Origin: Calliphora vicina
Lineage: Eukaryota > Arthropoda > Insecta > Diptera > Calliphoridae
Reading direction: 5' to 3'
NCBI RefSeq assembly: GCF_958450345.1
Contig: NC_088780.1
Location: forward strand, 127,796,226-127,860,225
DNA: 64,000 nucleotides
Below, piece after piece: positions 48,221 through 59,625 of the stretch. The notes under the pieces were generated by a model. That model saw nothing but the letters and a program-made list of their open reading frames with translations. It was not told the DNA's origin and did no database searches. Position 1 is the stretch's first letter. Each line of letters starts with the position of its first letter. Both the position numbers and the translations under genes were made by a program.

Positions 48221-48310
48221 CAACCGACTGAAAAAAAATTCAGACCAGCTGGACTATAAGTTTATTCTACAAAAATTATCTACTCAACATGCCCTTTCAG
48301 AATTATAGGG
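48221..48310 (-). mobile_element. Orphan end of the CACTGTCC element
   Basis: Reverse complement of 48457-48549: 'cagaccagctggactataag' + 'tttattctacaaaaattatc' + 'tactcaacatgccctttcag'. It faces the left end of the partial copy at 48421, so two ends lie head to head 146 bp apart. Confidence 0.8.
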
Positions 48311-48420
48311 GGTTGAGCTCGCGACCTCTTTATATTGGACTTGCCTACAATATAATGAATTCAGGAAGTAGTTAAATTGTAGTTACATTAGAAAGTGTGA
48401 TCAGTGAGTGGATCATAATA

Positions 48421-49755
48421 ACACTGTCCAACAGCATTTTTAGAACAGAATAGCGACCCTATAATTCTGAAAGGGCATGTTGAGTAGATAATTTTTGTAG
48501 AATAAACTTGTAGTCCAGCTGGTCTGAATTTTTTTTTACAGTCGGTCAAAGGGAACATTATACTAACTGAAAAAATGTTGTAAGTTAATATCTTAGAGAA
48601 TTCTTATGGTCAGAGTTATATTGTGGAATTTTATGGGGATCATTTTTGTGGAAGATCTTAACCCTCTATCTCCTCTCTTTAGGGGTCAATTTAAGCCTTT
48701 TTCGTGAAAATAAAAAAAACCTTTAAAAAATGACGTTTAAGGATTAAAATATTCTACGAAAAATTTTGCCGGAAAATTTTCAGCTTAATTAGCAAAATTA
48801 AACGTCACTTTGGGTCTTACATTTTTTAAAAAAATCACAAAAAATCTATTTATAATCCGAATGAGCTGATATTTAAAATATAAATATTCCTAGACGACAT
48901 ATTAGATTATCACTTTTAGGTCAAGAGTTATTTAGGTTTATTTATTTATTTATTTTTTAATTTTGTTCGATCTTATTTTAGTTCGAAATTGTTGTTTAAA
49001 TTATCACCTATATTTGCGATAAAATTTCGAATAATATAAAAAGAACTTACTAACAGTCATGTCGTCCCTGTGAGAAGTTACACGCATCCAAAGTTGGTAC
49101 ATGTAAAAATTACCGTATTTTTTAAGTTTTTTCCCAAAATAGTCCCTATATATTTTCTTTTGTAGAAAAAAATTTTCTTCGGGACTATATAAAATTTGTA
49201 TATAATCGGAAAGGAGAACCTAATACAAAAGCGTGGAAAGTAAAACTTGGCTCACTTAAGTAGACTTAGTCACCTCCAGACCTATCTAAACTTTGCCAAT
49301 TTAAAAAAAAAATTGGTTTGAGCACAAAATTCTAAAAAGGCAAAGCACTGATCCTCGAAAAAGCTCCATGCATGTATAGCCCTATATCTTATTTAAACAC
49401 GTACAAAGTTATTTTACTATCACGCAGTAAATAACGTCGCAGTAGGTTTTTGAAACACATTTTCCCCGTATAAGGAATTTTGGTATTTAAAAATAAAAAG
49501 TGTTAAAAATTATATTTCCGAATTTTGTTGTAATATCTTTAACCGTTAAAATTTTACATTAATTAAAATTTTATATTTTTGTTCATGGAAAATCCCAATA
49601 TTTTTTAGTTTCTATGGTAAATGAAGTACGAAAAATTCATAAAATTATTTCATTTCACTAAACTGGAAATCTTCAAGTCCTAAGGTTTTCACCAATACCA
49701 ACTACTTATACAAAAAGCTTATATTTATTCATCAGGAGATCCATAAACCTTCCTC
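48421..49755 (+). mobile_element. Partial copy of the CACTGTCC TIR element (R3)
   Basis: Begins ACACTGTCCAACAGCATTTT and follows 8876-10250 with small deletions. The match stops near 'caggagatccataaacct', so the right inverted end is lost. Non-coding. Confidence 0.78.
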
Positions 49756-50238
49756 CCTTTTGAAAAATTTTAACGTTTTTTATATATTCCATGCGAAATG
49801 TTGTTTTGAAAAAACGTAAAAAATACGGCCATTAAAAATTTCGATAAACCCATCATTCCAAGGCTCCCTCTAGCTCCGTTAGGATTTGTAGCACGATTAA
49901 TTATACAAGTATGCTGAAATTTAGCTCCAAAAATATCAAAAATCCTTGAATTACCAAGGACTTGTATAAAAAATTCGGGATTTGGAAATCTCGTAAAATC
50001 TCCACACATCTTCTGATTGTATGTGGCCAGTCAAATAAAATAACAACAATAATAAACGAAAATCATTCCTCTCACTTCGTTTTATAACAAACGACATTTG
50101 GCTTATTACAACTTCTCTATCCGTTTCCGTTACATTGTTTCACAATCAAACAGATGCCAATTTGTGACGTTTCATTGAATCTGATTCGTCAACTCGACTG
50201 TGTGTGGTACATAATATATATGTGTGCATGCATGTATA
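49756..50238. other. No feature recognised
   Basis: AT-rich spacer with a 79-codon minus-strand frame lacking recognisable features. Confidence 0.45.
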
Positions 50239-50240
50239 TA

Positions 50241-50988
50241 CAGTGACTCACAGCTTATTTGATGCAGGTAAAATCATTTTAGAAAACCGAAAATTATTCA
50301 ATGTTCATTCAATTTATCAAACAAATTTTATATAAAATGTAATGATATATGTACTGTTATAATGCTGAGGAAGAAAAAATAACAAATACCAATCTAATTG
50401 AAGAAATATTAATGAAAAAAAATCTTTCTCGTTAAAATAAGCTCACAGCTTAAATGATGCAGTGTATTTTATACTTTCTCTGATAATGAAATAACGGTGC
50501 AGTGCATTTTTTCTGTTTAGGCGCTAAGCTAAGGTCATTTTTAAAGAATTTTTATAAAAAATAAGTTGAAAAGATATTAAATTTTAAAATGGGGAAAACA
50601 AACTTCAGTTGAGAAAAGAAAAGACGCTATTCGTCATTTTAAACAGTGCAAAATCCAACGATAAATTTTTGAAATTGTTGCAATTAGTTCCTTAACTGTC
50701 CAGCACATTACAGAAAGGTTTCGCACTGCACCGTTATTTCATTATCAGACAAAGTATAAAATACACTGCATCATTTAAGCTGTGAGCTTATTTTAACCAG
50801 AAAATTCTTTTTTTCATTAATATTTCTTCAATTAGATTGGTATTTGTTATTTTTTCTTCCTCAGCATTACAACAGGACATATATCATTACATTTTATATA
50901 AAATTTGTTTGATAAATTGAATGAGCATTGAATAATTTTCGGTTTTCTAAAATAATTTTACCTGCATCAAATAAGCTATGAGTCACTG
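50241..50988 (+). mobile_element. Tc1-like element with about 270-bp inverted ends
   Basis: Starts CAGTGACTCACAGCTTATTT and ends with the inverted form. TA lies on both sides (50239-50240, 50989-50990). The arms (about 50241-50515 and 50715-50988) match with few differences along their whole length, making a large fold-back. The unique centre (50600-50720) keeps a trace of a Tc1-type transposase N-terminus. Confidence 0.88.
50600..50725 (+). pseudogene. Tc1-like transposase N-terminal remnant
   Basis: With one stop and a frame slip, the centre reads SVEKRKDAIRHFKQCKIQR, a stop, then SSLTVQHITERF. This resembles the helix-turn-helix start of Tc1 transposases ('S.E.R..I......G.S...IA......TV..II.RF'). 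The catalytic domain is wholly deleted. Confidence 0.55.
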
Positions 50989-50990
50989 TA

Positions 50991-52273
50991 TGTATATTGG
51001 ATAAGTATTTATGTATTTTTTCTACAATATAAACTACCAGTCAGGTGGTTCAGTTAAAAACAAGTATACAAATATATATATTTTGTAGAAGTTTATTTAT
51101 TGAAGACCACATAATAAATGCAGAACAGCATGTTACAAATATACACACATATGTATGTACTAGCTGAAATACCCAGCAGTTCTAGCTAGTGTCATGAACT
51201 AGGGATTTGACTCATCACTGGGGTCACCACTAGTTACAGAATTAGTTACTTGACTGGTTATTTTAACATGTGCGGATGCCAATTGACTTCACATAATTGG
51301 CAAAGAGTAAACTCTGCCTTACAAAAGTATACTTAGTGACAATTCACTCTCCAATATTCGTTAAACTGACTACACCTTATATTACATAGGGACATTAAAG
51401 TGCCATACTACCACCAGAACTTCTGGCTACTACCAGCAGAACTCTGGCCAAATACACTCACATATAAATATTTTTGTTTACACGAATTTTTCACGTAACA
51501 AAAATAACCGTTCAATGATAAAAATTCCATATAAATTTAATTTTAATAAAGGTATTGGTTATTTGAATCCTTTTCGTTATGTTTCTATCCTTGTACCAGT
51601 ATCATAGTGAGTGTGTTCGTGGCAATGATGCATCAATTACACAGATAAGTAGGCAGACAAGCAGTCTCCCCTGTGTGTGTGTGTGTTTATTTGGTGAAAT
51701 GAGAAATAAAAAGGAAAAAATGTAGAGTCATAAAAAATGTAAAGGACATTTAAGCAATTAAGTGTTTGCATATAAACGGGTAATAAAATCAAAGGACGTT
51801 TTTTGTGGGTAAGATGAAATTGGTAAAATAAAAATTTAACCAGTGTAACGAAAAGCCAATGACCTTGTTCATATTTAGCCGCATTTATGATTCATGGAAT
51901 ATTTTAAATTTTATGCAAATATTGGGATATAAAAACCAATGCTAAGTTACAGTGCAAAATTTAAAAGTTAGTAGTAATACAAGGAGGACTTTTAATTAGA
52001 TTTTTGTATATAAACAGGTTAGCTGATGATTCATAATGGTTAAACGCTAACGATTCGGTAGCTGTCTTGAACGGTTAACTATAGTATGGCATATTTTGGT
52101 AAGGATATTTTGAGATAATTCTAATTAATGTCTTACTTAATAAAATTTACAAAAACTAATAATATGTTAGCATTTTCGATTATTTTAGCAGGTCATTACA
52201 GTTATTACTGTAACCTTACATAGAAGTAACGAATGCTTAGCGATAACGGTAGCCAATCTTAGTGTAAAACTTG
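50991..52273. other. No gene supported; family G trace
   Basis: Positions 51190-51330 resemble, in reverse, the last part of family G ('ggggtcaccactagttacag'). A GT run is at about 51676-51687. Otherwise AT-rich without recognised features. Confidence 0.45.
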
Positions 52274-52540
52274 TATTAGCAAAAGAATAAATTTACGATA
52301 CTACGATTTATTTTAATTCATTTTATTTAATTATTTTATTTATTTCATTTGTTCAATATAATTCACTTATTTAATTTATTAGATCATTTAGTTGTTTAAT
52401 AGTTCATTTTATTAAGACCGCACGTCTATCTAAGTTATTTGCTCAGCATCAACTGTCCCTTTTTGATTCTTTTCTTTTACTTCTTTTCCTTTTTCTATAA
52501 TTTGCATATTTTACCAGTGTTGCAGACTTTTGCGCTTACA
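52274..52540 (-). repeat. 3' LTR of gypsy element (267 bp)
   Basis: On the element strand it begins TGTAAGCGCAAAAGTCTGC and ends TTCTTTTGCTAATA. It is the same as 57441-57707 at every base by eye. The right terminus lacks the usual CA. Confidence 0.95.
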
Positions 52541-52553
52541 GTCGGCCATCCTC

Positions 52554-54938
52554 TCAATACAATCGACCTCGATTGTTAGCTGGTCTGCTCTCGTCAGTGT
52601 CTTCCTTCTCGGCTTCATCACTCGACGACTCGTCTCCGAATGGTGGTAGAGTGCACCATGGCTTGATTTTGTCAGAAGCATATATCGACGTGTAATGGCG
52701 CTGTGTACGGCTAGAACCGGGTAAATCTTCGATGACGTATCGGTCCTTATCGAGAACCTTTGTTACAATGAATGGGCCCTTGTAGACAGGCTCCAACTTC
52801 CTTGATGTACCCGTCGCTGTTGCCTCATTTTCCGCTAGCACCAAATCACCAACGTTGAATTGTTTGGGTCGAGCGTGTTGTAGGTCATAACGTTGCTTGG
52901 CTACTTCGCGTTGGATGTCAATCTTGTCAGCTGTTTCGGCACGCAATTCTTGCAATGTTTTGTCGTCTATTACTTCACTGTTGTGCAGGGCAAGAACAAG
53001 TTTATTTTGAAGAATGTCTCTTGGCTCGAACCCGAATAAGAGTTCTTGGGGTGTTTTACCTGTCGTCTTATTAACCATGGTGTTAAGTGACCACTGTATT
53101 CGTCGTAATTGTTCATCCCAACGTTTGTCTTCTTTTGCAGACGGTCGAAGCATTCCTAAAATCGTACGGTTGGTTCGTTCAGCATGTCCGTTGGCTCGTG
53201 GTGTTCGGACGGCATTTAGTACATGTTTTATATCATTGTTTTGGCAGTATCGTTCAAAGTCATGCGACGTAAATGCCGTTCCACGGTCGGTAATGATTCG
53301 TGTTGGAACACCGAAGTATTCGCTGATTTCGTTGAGGATGCTAATAACGTGTTTGCTTGCTGTACTTTTTACTGCTTTTATTAGGGTGAATTTTGTGAAT
53401 GCGTCCACAATGACCAGTATGTGTTCGTTACGTCTAGATGTTTTTGGGAACGGTCCTAGGTGGTCCATATGCACGGTATGAAATGGAACGGGGGTTATTT
53501 TCTCGTAGTGGTATTCGCCTTCGTTCTTTCCACCCGGGTATTTATTATATGCACATTCTACGCACGCTTTGATGTGTGATTTTACAGCGTTTCGCATTCG
53601 AGGGAACCAAAAATGTTTTTGAAGACCAGTTAATGTTTTATCCATTCCTAGGTGACCTGCGTTGTCGTGCTGTCCTTGAATTACGCGCCATCGTAGAGCT
53701 TTTGGGACCACCCAAAGGCAATTATCATTGACTTTGCGGAATAATCTACCGTTTTTGATTAAGTAGTCCTTACACATTTCTTTATTACCAGACTTCATCT
53801 TTTCGATAATTTGACGGATTTGCTCATCTTGTAGTAGCATTGAAAATAAAAAATCGCCTTCATTAACAGTCGTTTTTGCAATCCGTAACGATGCCGGTTC
53901 TAAATTGCGTGATTCTTCGCATGGTGCTCGACTTAGAGCGTCGACATGCTGCATTCGTAAGCCAGATCGGTGCTCAATATTAAGGTCAAAGTCCTGAATT
54001 CGCAACCACCACCTTGCTATCCTAGGAATTAGTTCCTTTTTCTGCATAGCCGTTTTAAGAGCGTTACAATCGGTGATGACAGTTATCTTTTTCCCGTACA
54101 CGTAGTATCGAAAGCGCTCAAGAGTTTCGACAACCGCCAAAGCTTCCAACTCATAGCTGTGATAGTTGCGTTCATCGTCAGTGGTTGATCTACTGAAAAA
54201 GGCTACAGGTTTCCATCCATCATTCTCACTTTGTAAAAGTGCGCCGGCTAGGCCTATTGAACTTGCGTCCGTATGTATTTGGTGCTCCGCAGTGTTTCTA
54301 TAACCCACTATTACTGGACTTGTAGTAAGTCTGGTTTTTAGTGTTTGAAAAGCCTCATTTTGCTCGTCCTTCCACTGGAACTGTATATCCTTTTTTAATA
54401 AATTTCGTAACGGTTCGGATATCAAAGCGTAGCCTGGTACGAATTTTCGGAAATACCCGCTCAACCCTAAGAATTGTCGTACTTCTCGCACATTTGATGG
54501 TGTCGGGAATTCTAAGATTGCGTTTGTCTTTGCTGTACCCGGATTCATACTACCACTATGAATTTTATGTCCCAAGAACTCAATGGTTTGTTTTAAAAAC
54601 TCGCATTTTCTGACGTTGACCGTTATGTTTAGTTCACGTAATATATTGAAGACACGTCGTAATTTCTCGAACATTTCGTTAATTTCGTTGCTACCGACAA
54701 CAATGTCATCCATATAGTGAATGATGTCGCCCTCTTGAGTTCTCTCCCTTATCAATGCCATCAATCGTTGAAAAACCGCTGGCGCGTTTTTGAGTCCAAA
54801 CGGCATCCGTTTAAACTCATACATTCCGTCGGGCGTCACAAAGGCGGTAAACTTCTGGCTGCTTTCTTCTATCGGTATTTGATAGTATCCGCTGTTCAAA
54901 TCCAAGCTCCTCGATGTTTGGAGTGGGGAAAATCTCAT
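52554..54938 (-). pseudogene. pol: gypsy pol: reverse transcriptase (damaged), RNase H, integrase
   Basis: An open frame of 794 codons, whose first 11 codons precede the true RT sequence and are out of frame. Recognisable RT starts at LDLNSGYYQIP (about 54905). YMDD (residues 75-78) is the RT catalytic motif. RNase H carries HTDAS (D224), E263 and TD290. Integrase has its HHCC zinc finger (H424, H429, C459, C462) and a D492, D551, E587 triad with the standard 35-residue spacing. A GPF-type motif lies in the C-terminal part (about 715). The upstream RT sequence is in another frame (gag entry), and a stretch of about a dozen conserved residues between the two parts is missing. A small deletion with a frame change therefore inactivates RT, while RNase H and integrase look intact. 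Confidence 0.9.
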
Positions 54939-56769
54939 TAACCGTAATTTGGTTTAAACGTCGATAGTCAATGCATAAACGATCGTCACCGTTTTTCTTT
55001 TTTACGAGTACGATGGGACTTGCATATTCCGACGTTGATTTTATAATAATATCGTTCGTTAAAAGTTCATTTATTAATTGTCTTACCGATTCTTTTTTCA
55101 TCTCAGGAAGTCGATACGGTTTCGTTACAATTGGCTCATTTGTTAATAATTTAATTTTCATTCGCACGGCACTCGTTAACCCGATTTCACTTAGTTCTTT
55201 GCCAAAAACATCACGATATTCGTCAATCAGTTTGAATAAACGGGATTGTGTTGTTTTATCGATTTCACCGTATTTAATCTCCGTTATTTTGTTACACGGT
55301 AACTCATTCATTTCAGTATTATCTACACTTAAATATTCAAAGCGCTGACCGTTTTCTTTACAAATGAGGCGTACACTATTGTTTGCGAAAATATCATTAC
55401 CGATTATTACGTCTGTTGAAAATGTGTCGTCATCCGCAACGTACAAATCAACCGAAAGTTCTACTTCATCAACAGTAATTTCAACGTTTATCATTTCATT
55501 AAGAACACGAGTACCGCCACCTACTCCATTAATGCGTACACTACACGTTTTTCTATCGTTATCGATTTTAGCAGCTTTCGATTTTTGAATCATACTGCAT
55601 TCACTGCCAGTGTCGATTAATGCACACATTTCTACTCCGTTGACTCTCACTTTTTTATCAGCACAATATTTCCTCACGCTATTCGTATTTCGCACGTCGG
55701 ACTTGCCACAATTTTCGGGGGAACCCCTCGGATGAACTCTCTGGCAATCTTTACATCTTTTACGTCGCTGTGGTTTAGGGCATGCACTGGATATATGGCC
55801 TGGCTCTGAACAATTAAAACACACGATTGATTTGCGTTCGGTTTTTGGCTTGGCTCCGCTGTCTGGTGTTTTGTTCACGTTTTTATTGTTGTTATCCATG
55901 CGTTTTGGTGCCGTCATTGTTCTACTGCTGGATGGACCTGCTATGTTCGTAAAATATTCATCTAAGGCTTCGCGCATTTCTTTCATTGATTTGAACCGAA
56001 CTGTAGCAATCGCTACCTGCAACTCACGATGCTTCAGCCCCTCTCGAGTGTACTTGATGATAGCAGACTCACTCAAACCATGTCGTCTTCCTAAGGCGCT
56101 CATTCTGAAACAGTATTCGTTTATGGACTCTTCATTTTTCCGCGTAGCGTTCGACATCTTGAAGTGTATGTCAGCCTCATCTGGGACAGTACTAAACTCC
56201 TGTTTTAATGCGGTTGCAAGATCAGGCCATGTTACAAAGAGGTCTGCCGATGCGTCCAGCCATAACCTAGCGGGACCTTTCAACTTACTGTATATCGCCA
56301 GCATCAAACATCGTTCATCCCAATCATACGCGCGCATAGACTTCTCAACTCTATCAATGAATTGTTCAACACTAAATATTGAATCCTTTGTTGGGTCGTA
56401 TTCTGGGAGGGTATCGGATATTTCCTTTACGCTGTATACATTTCGTTGACGAGACTCTCGATTTGATACTGGTGATCTCGATTGATGTTCATGGACCTCG
56501 TTCCGTGTTTCCGATGAGGTCGAGGGTTGAGCGTTCTGATTTGTTTGTCGTTGTACGATAGTCATTACGTTTTCTATCATACTGCGTAAATCGTCGATTT
56601 GTGCTCGCATACTTTCGTCTGACCGTGACTCATCTAACTCAATTTCTTCGGTACCTTCAGCTGCTATAAGGCGTTCTATTAATTCGGCTTTGCTACCATT
56701 CGTTGACAAATCTCGTTCTCGCAGAAGATCTCTAAGATCAATAACCTTTAAGTCTGATATTAGTGGCAT
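54817..56769 (-). CDS. gag: gypsy gag-protease with start of reverse transcriptase
   Basis: 650 codons from ATG at 56769. Residues 1-40 form a SAP-like helix-extended-loop-helix (DLKVIDLRDLLRERDLSTNG type), unusual as the opening of Gag and suggestive of DNA or chromatin binding. Residues about 115-275 are the capsid-like core (retrotransposon gag domain with WLDASADLF). A CCHC knuckle is at C317-C330 and a second Cys/His group at C339-C354. The aspartic protease has the active site DTG at 386-388 and IIGND at 456-460. RT begins around residue 548 and is in frame to about residue 622, after which the frame is lost and the last 28 residues are nonsense. Up to that point the reading frame has no stops. 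Confidence 0.9.
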   Translation of the reverse strand: MPLISDLKVIDLRDLLRERDLSTNGSKAELIERLIAAEGTEEIELDESRSDESMRAQIDDLRSMIENVMTIVQRQTNQNAQPSTSSETRNEVHEHQSRSPVSNRESRQRNVYSVKEISDTLPEYDPTKDSIFSVEQFIDRVEKSMRAYDWDERCLMLAIYSKLKGPARLWLDASADLFVTWPDLATALKQEFSTVPDEADIHFKMSNATRKNEESINEYCFRMSALGRRHGLSESAIIKYTREGLKHRELQVAIATVRFKSMKEMREALDEYFTNIAGPSSSRTMTAPKRMDNNNKNVNKTPDSGAKPKTERKSIVCFNCSEPGHISSACPKPQRRKRCKDCQRVHPRGSPENCGKSDVRNTNSVRKYCADKKVRVNGVEMCALIDTGSECSMIQKSKAAKIDNDRKTCSVRINGVGGGTRVLNEMINVEITVDEVELSVDLYVADDDTFSTDVIIGNDIFANNSVRLICKENGQRFEYLSVDNTEMNELPCNKITEIKYGEIDKTTQSRLFKLIDEYRDVFGKELSEIGLTSAVRMKIKLLTNEPIVTKPYRLPEMKKESVRQLINELLTNDIIIKSTSEYASPIVLVKKKNGDDRLCIDYRRLNQITVNEIFPTPNIEELGFEQRILSNTDRRKQPEVYRLCDARRNV

Positions 56770-57440
56770 ATCTACAGATGTGTTGACGATTAATTGCGTT
56801 AGACAGTTTTTTTAATTCGAACTATTATTAACCGTTTAATCAACACTCAATACGTTAACGTGAGAGAAATATTAATTATTACACGTTCAATTAATATTTA
56901 AATCGTTATTTATTTCGTTCGCATTTACGTTGTTTGATGACACTGTTCTACTTACATTAGCCTTTGTTTTGATTATCGTTTTTCGTTAAATGTTATTCAA
57001 AATTGTTTTTAGTTATACTCTTGTTTTTTTGTTTGTTTGATTTTATTCACATACTCCGATTCTCTTCTTTACTCGATTTACATTTTGTATCACACTCCGT
57101 TCTCACTAAACTTTTATCTTTGGTGTTTTATTTCGATTTCTCTTTACATGTAAGTACTTGTGTAGTTTTCGTTACGTTCCTACTTAAGAGACTTTTTCAA
57201 GAATGTCGAGAACAACAAACACTTCTGCGCTTTCAATGATCATTAGTTTCGTTTTCACCGTCACGCACACGCAAACTTCATCATCAATACTAATAATGAT
57301 CATTAATCTCGACTGCAGTTACAAACGCATGTAAGCTAGAATTTGTTTCAAACGGTATTATTTTTTATACACATATTTTTTTATATTTGGCACTTGTTTT
57401 TTAAACACGCATTTGGCGAGCGTTTATCCCACTTCTGAAC
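56770..57440 (-). other. gypsy leader (5' untranslated region and primer site)
   Basis: 671 bp between the 5' LTR and gag. Directly after the LTR the element strand reads GTTCAGAAGTGGGATAAACG. A TGGGA that could open a tRNA primer-binding site starts nine bases in, farther than usual, so the primer assignment is open. Twin 'aatgatcatta' palindromes lie at about 57235-57245 and 57295-57305. Confidence 0.6.
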
Positions 57441-57707
57441 TATTAGCAAAAGAATAAATTTACGATACTACGATTTATTTTAATTCATTTTATTTAATTA
57501 TTTTATTTATTTCATTTGTTCAATATAATTCACTTATTTAATTTATTAGATCATTTAGTTGTTTAATAGTTCATTTTATTAAGACCGCACGTCTATCTAA
57601 GTTATTTGCTCAGCATCAACTGTCCCTTTTTGATTCTTTTCTTTTACTTCTTTTCCTTTTTCTATAATTTGCATATTTTACCAGTGTTGCAGACTTTTGC
57701 GCTTACA
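57441..57707 (-). repeat. 5' LTR of gypsy element (267 bp)
   Basis: Carries the element's promoter by position. Identical by eye to 52274-52540. Outside it lies the CTTG target repeat. Confidence 0.95.
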
Positions 57708-57782
57708 CTTGTCTTATTCATTGGAGACACTATTAAGTTATAAACTTTCATATTGAAAATTAGCAAAATCGTTTAATAAATC

Positions 57783-58383
57783 GGTAAATCGCAAGTGGGC
57801 CGTATATGGGAGCTATGACCAATTATGAACCGATCACCATGAAATTAGGTCGTGTGATTTATGTCTATATGAAAGTTAATTATGTTGAATTGTGTGTGTA
57901 TACCAACATTTTTAAGCGATTTATGCACGTTAAAGTGATTTTCGGATGCGGGTCTATATGGGAGCTATGACTTATTATGGACCGATCGTAATAAAATTTG
58001 GTGATATGAATTTTGTACATATAGAAGTTATTTGGAGCGGAATTTGTGGAGATACATTTATAAATTAAACATTTATGACCGATAAAGTCCAATTTCGGAA
58101 GGACATTTGTATGGGGGATAGGTGAAATAATAAACCGATTTCAGCAAGTTTCAATAGGCTTGGTCCTTGGGCCGAAAAAATAATATGTACCAAATTTTAT
58201 CGAAATATCTTCAAAATTGCGACCTATACTCTGCGCACAAGGTTTACATGGGCAGCCAGCCAGCAAGACGGACGGACATCGTTTAATCGACTCAGAAAGT
58301 GATTCAAAGTCGATGGGTATACTTTAAGGTGGGTGTTAGACTCATATTTTTAGGCGTTACAAACAATGATGGTGTAGGGTATA
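57783..58383 (+). mobile_element. DINE-1-like element, subfamily A (5' end missing)
   Basis: Contains 'tgggagctatgaccaattat' twice in varied form, a shortened GCCA tract near 58253, 'gggtatactttaaggtgggt', 'aggcgttacaaac' and the right half of the 3' hairpin 'gatggtgtagggtataa'. A 3' deletion removed the left half of that hairpin. Confidence 0.76.
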
Positions 58384-58569
58384 AAAACTCAAGTATTTTG
58401 GAACCAAAGGAGAAGTGCAGGCAGGCATTTGAAATATTTTTATCAATAACATTTTCTACTCTAATATAAAAGTACTCTTGTTTTATTATAAAAAAAAAAA
58501 TCGAAATCGTAACAGTTCTGTTTGCCAACAAGATCTTGACAAGGAAACATTTATTTTAATGATTTTTTG

Positions 58570-58938
58570 CTTACACAGAAAAAACTATTTCTTAAACCGT
58601 TTCAATTCAAATATTTATCACATATTGAACTGGTTTCAATTATTTCATAATTAAATCAAGTATTCATTTGCTCAAAAACAAAATTTCTTGATATTTTCTA
58701 TTGAATTTGATTATTTTGACAATTGAATATACCATTTTCGTTATTGGTTGAATTTCAAATACAAAAATTATTGAATCGATAATTTTCGTAATTGAAAACA
58801 AATTTTTGTTATTTTTTGTGTTTCAATTACGAAAATTATCTATTCAATAATTTTTGTATTTGAAATTCAACCAATAACGAAAATTGTATATAGAATGGGA
58901 TAAATGTTTGAATTGAAATATAATTTTTTCTGTGTAAG
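58570..58938. mobile_element. Fold-back MITE with CTTACACAG ends
   Basis: The ends CTTACACAGAAAAAA and TTTTTTCTGTGTAAG are inverted. A long internal palindrome (about 58730-58885) repeats 'cgttattggttgaatttcaa' + 'atacaaaaat' in both orientations. The 369-bp unit can fold along most of its length. Non-coding. Confidence 0.8.
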
Positions 58939-59623
58939 TAACATTTCACATAACCTTGAAAGGATTTCAAACTAACCACGTTGTAATTATTTGTTTTAAA
59001 TAATAAAGTCAACGATCTTGTTATTCTGCTAAAAGTGCAGCTGATTTTCGAAATTCATAATAATAAACTTAAAAAAACTATAGTTTTAGACAAATCGTTT
59101 ATAAAGCGTATGTTTATATTCATGATATTTTATGAAACTATGATATAAAAAAGCAAATCTTATTAGATTAAACAACATCAATCAAAAAATACATTCACAA
59201 TATACATAAGTATGTAGAAATACATAAATATATACATAGTATCCCTACAAACAATTTATATCTAAAAGTGACTCCCAAACTTATCATCTTGAAGTTATAG
59301 AACTTATAGAATATAATAACGCATTCTTATCGATATCCTGTAATGCAAGCACTAAATATTTATTAACATTAAATATAAATTAAATAAATAAACATTGTAT
59401 AAAACTTTAATTATAAATTACATTATAAAAAATTCTACTAAATTAAGTTTCACCACTTAATTGGAATACGTATTTACTTTTATTTTAATTTCACTAATTA
59501 TTGCACTGGATCTATATTTTTGTAAAAAAAAAACCTTACCCTCATGATTTCATTATTATAAATATAACTTAAATTTAACACTGATTAATTGACAAGTTTT
59601 TTATGTAAGAAAACCTATAACTT
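58939..59623. other. No feature recognised
   Basis: AT-rich spacer. Confidence 0.5.
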
Positions 59624-59625
59624 TA

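Larger units (their letters stand above)
52274..57707 (-). mobile_element. Ty3/gypsy LTR retrotransposon, young but defective
   Basis: A complete 5.4-kb element on the minus strand: LTR (57441-57707), leader (56770-57440), gag-protease frame, reverse transcriptase/RNase H/integrase frame, LTR (52274-52540). CTTG lies directly outside both LTRs (52270-52273, 57708-57711), a 4-bp target duplication as usual for gypsy. The domain order PR-RT-RH-IN places it in Ty3/gypsy, not copia. No env-like frame is present, since pol stops 13 bp before the 3' LTR. Reverse transcriptase is disrupted (see pol entry), so this copy should be unable to move by itself. Confidence 0.95.

Noticed and set aside
54817..54938. 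Overlap of the two retrotransposon frames as programmed frameshifting
   Set aside because: The overlap falls inside reverse transcriptase and conserved residues between the two parts are missing. A deletion explains it better than a frameshift signal between gag and pol.
52554..57440. Search for an env gene (errantivirus)
   Set aside because: Pol ends 13 bp before the 3' LTR and no third frame exists, so the element has no envelope gene.
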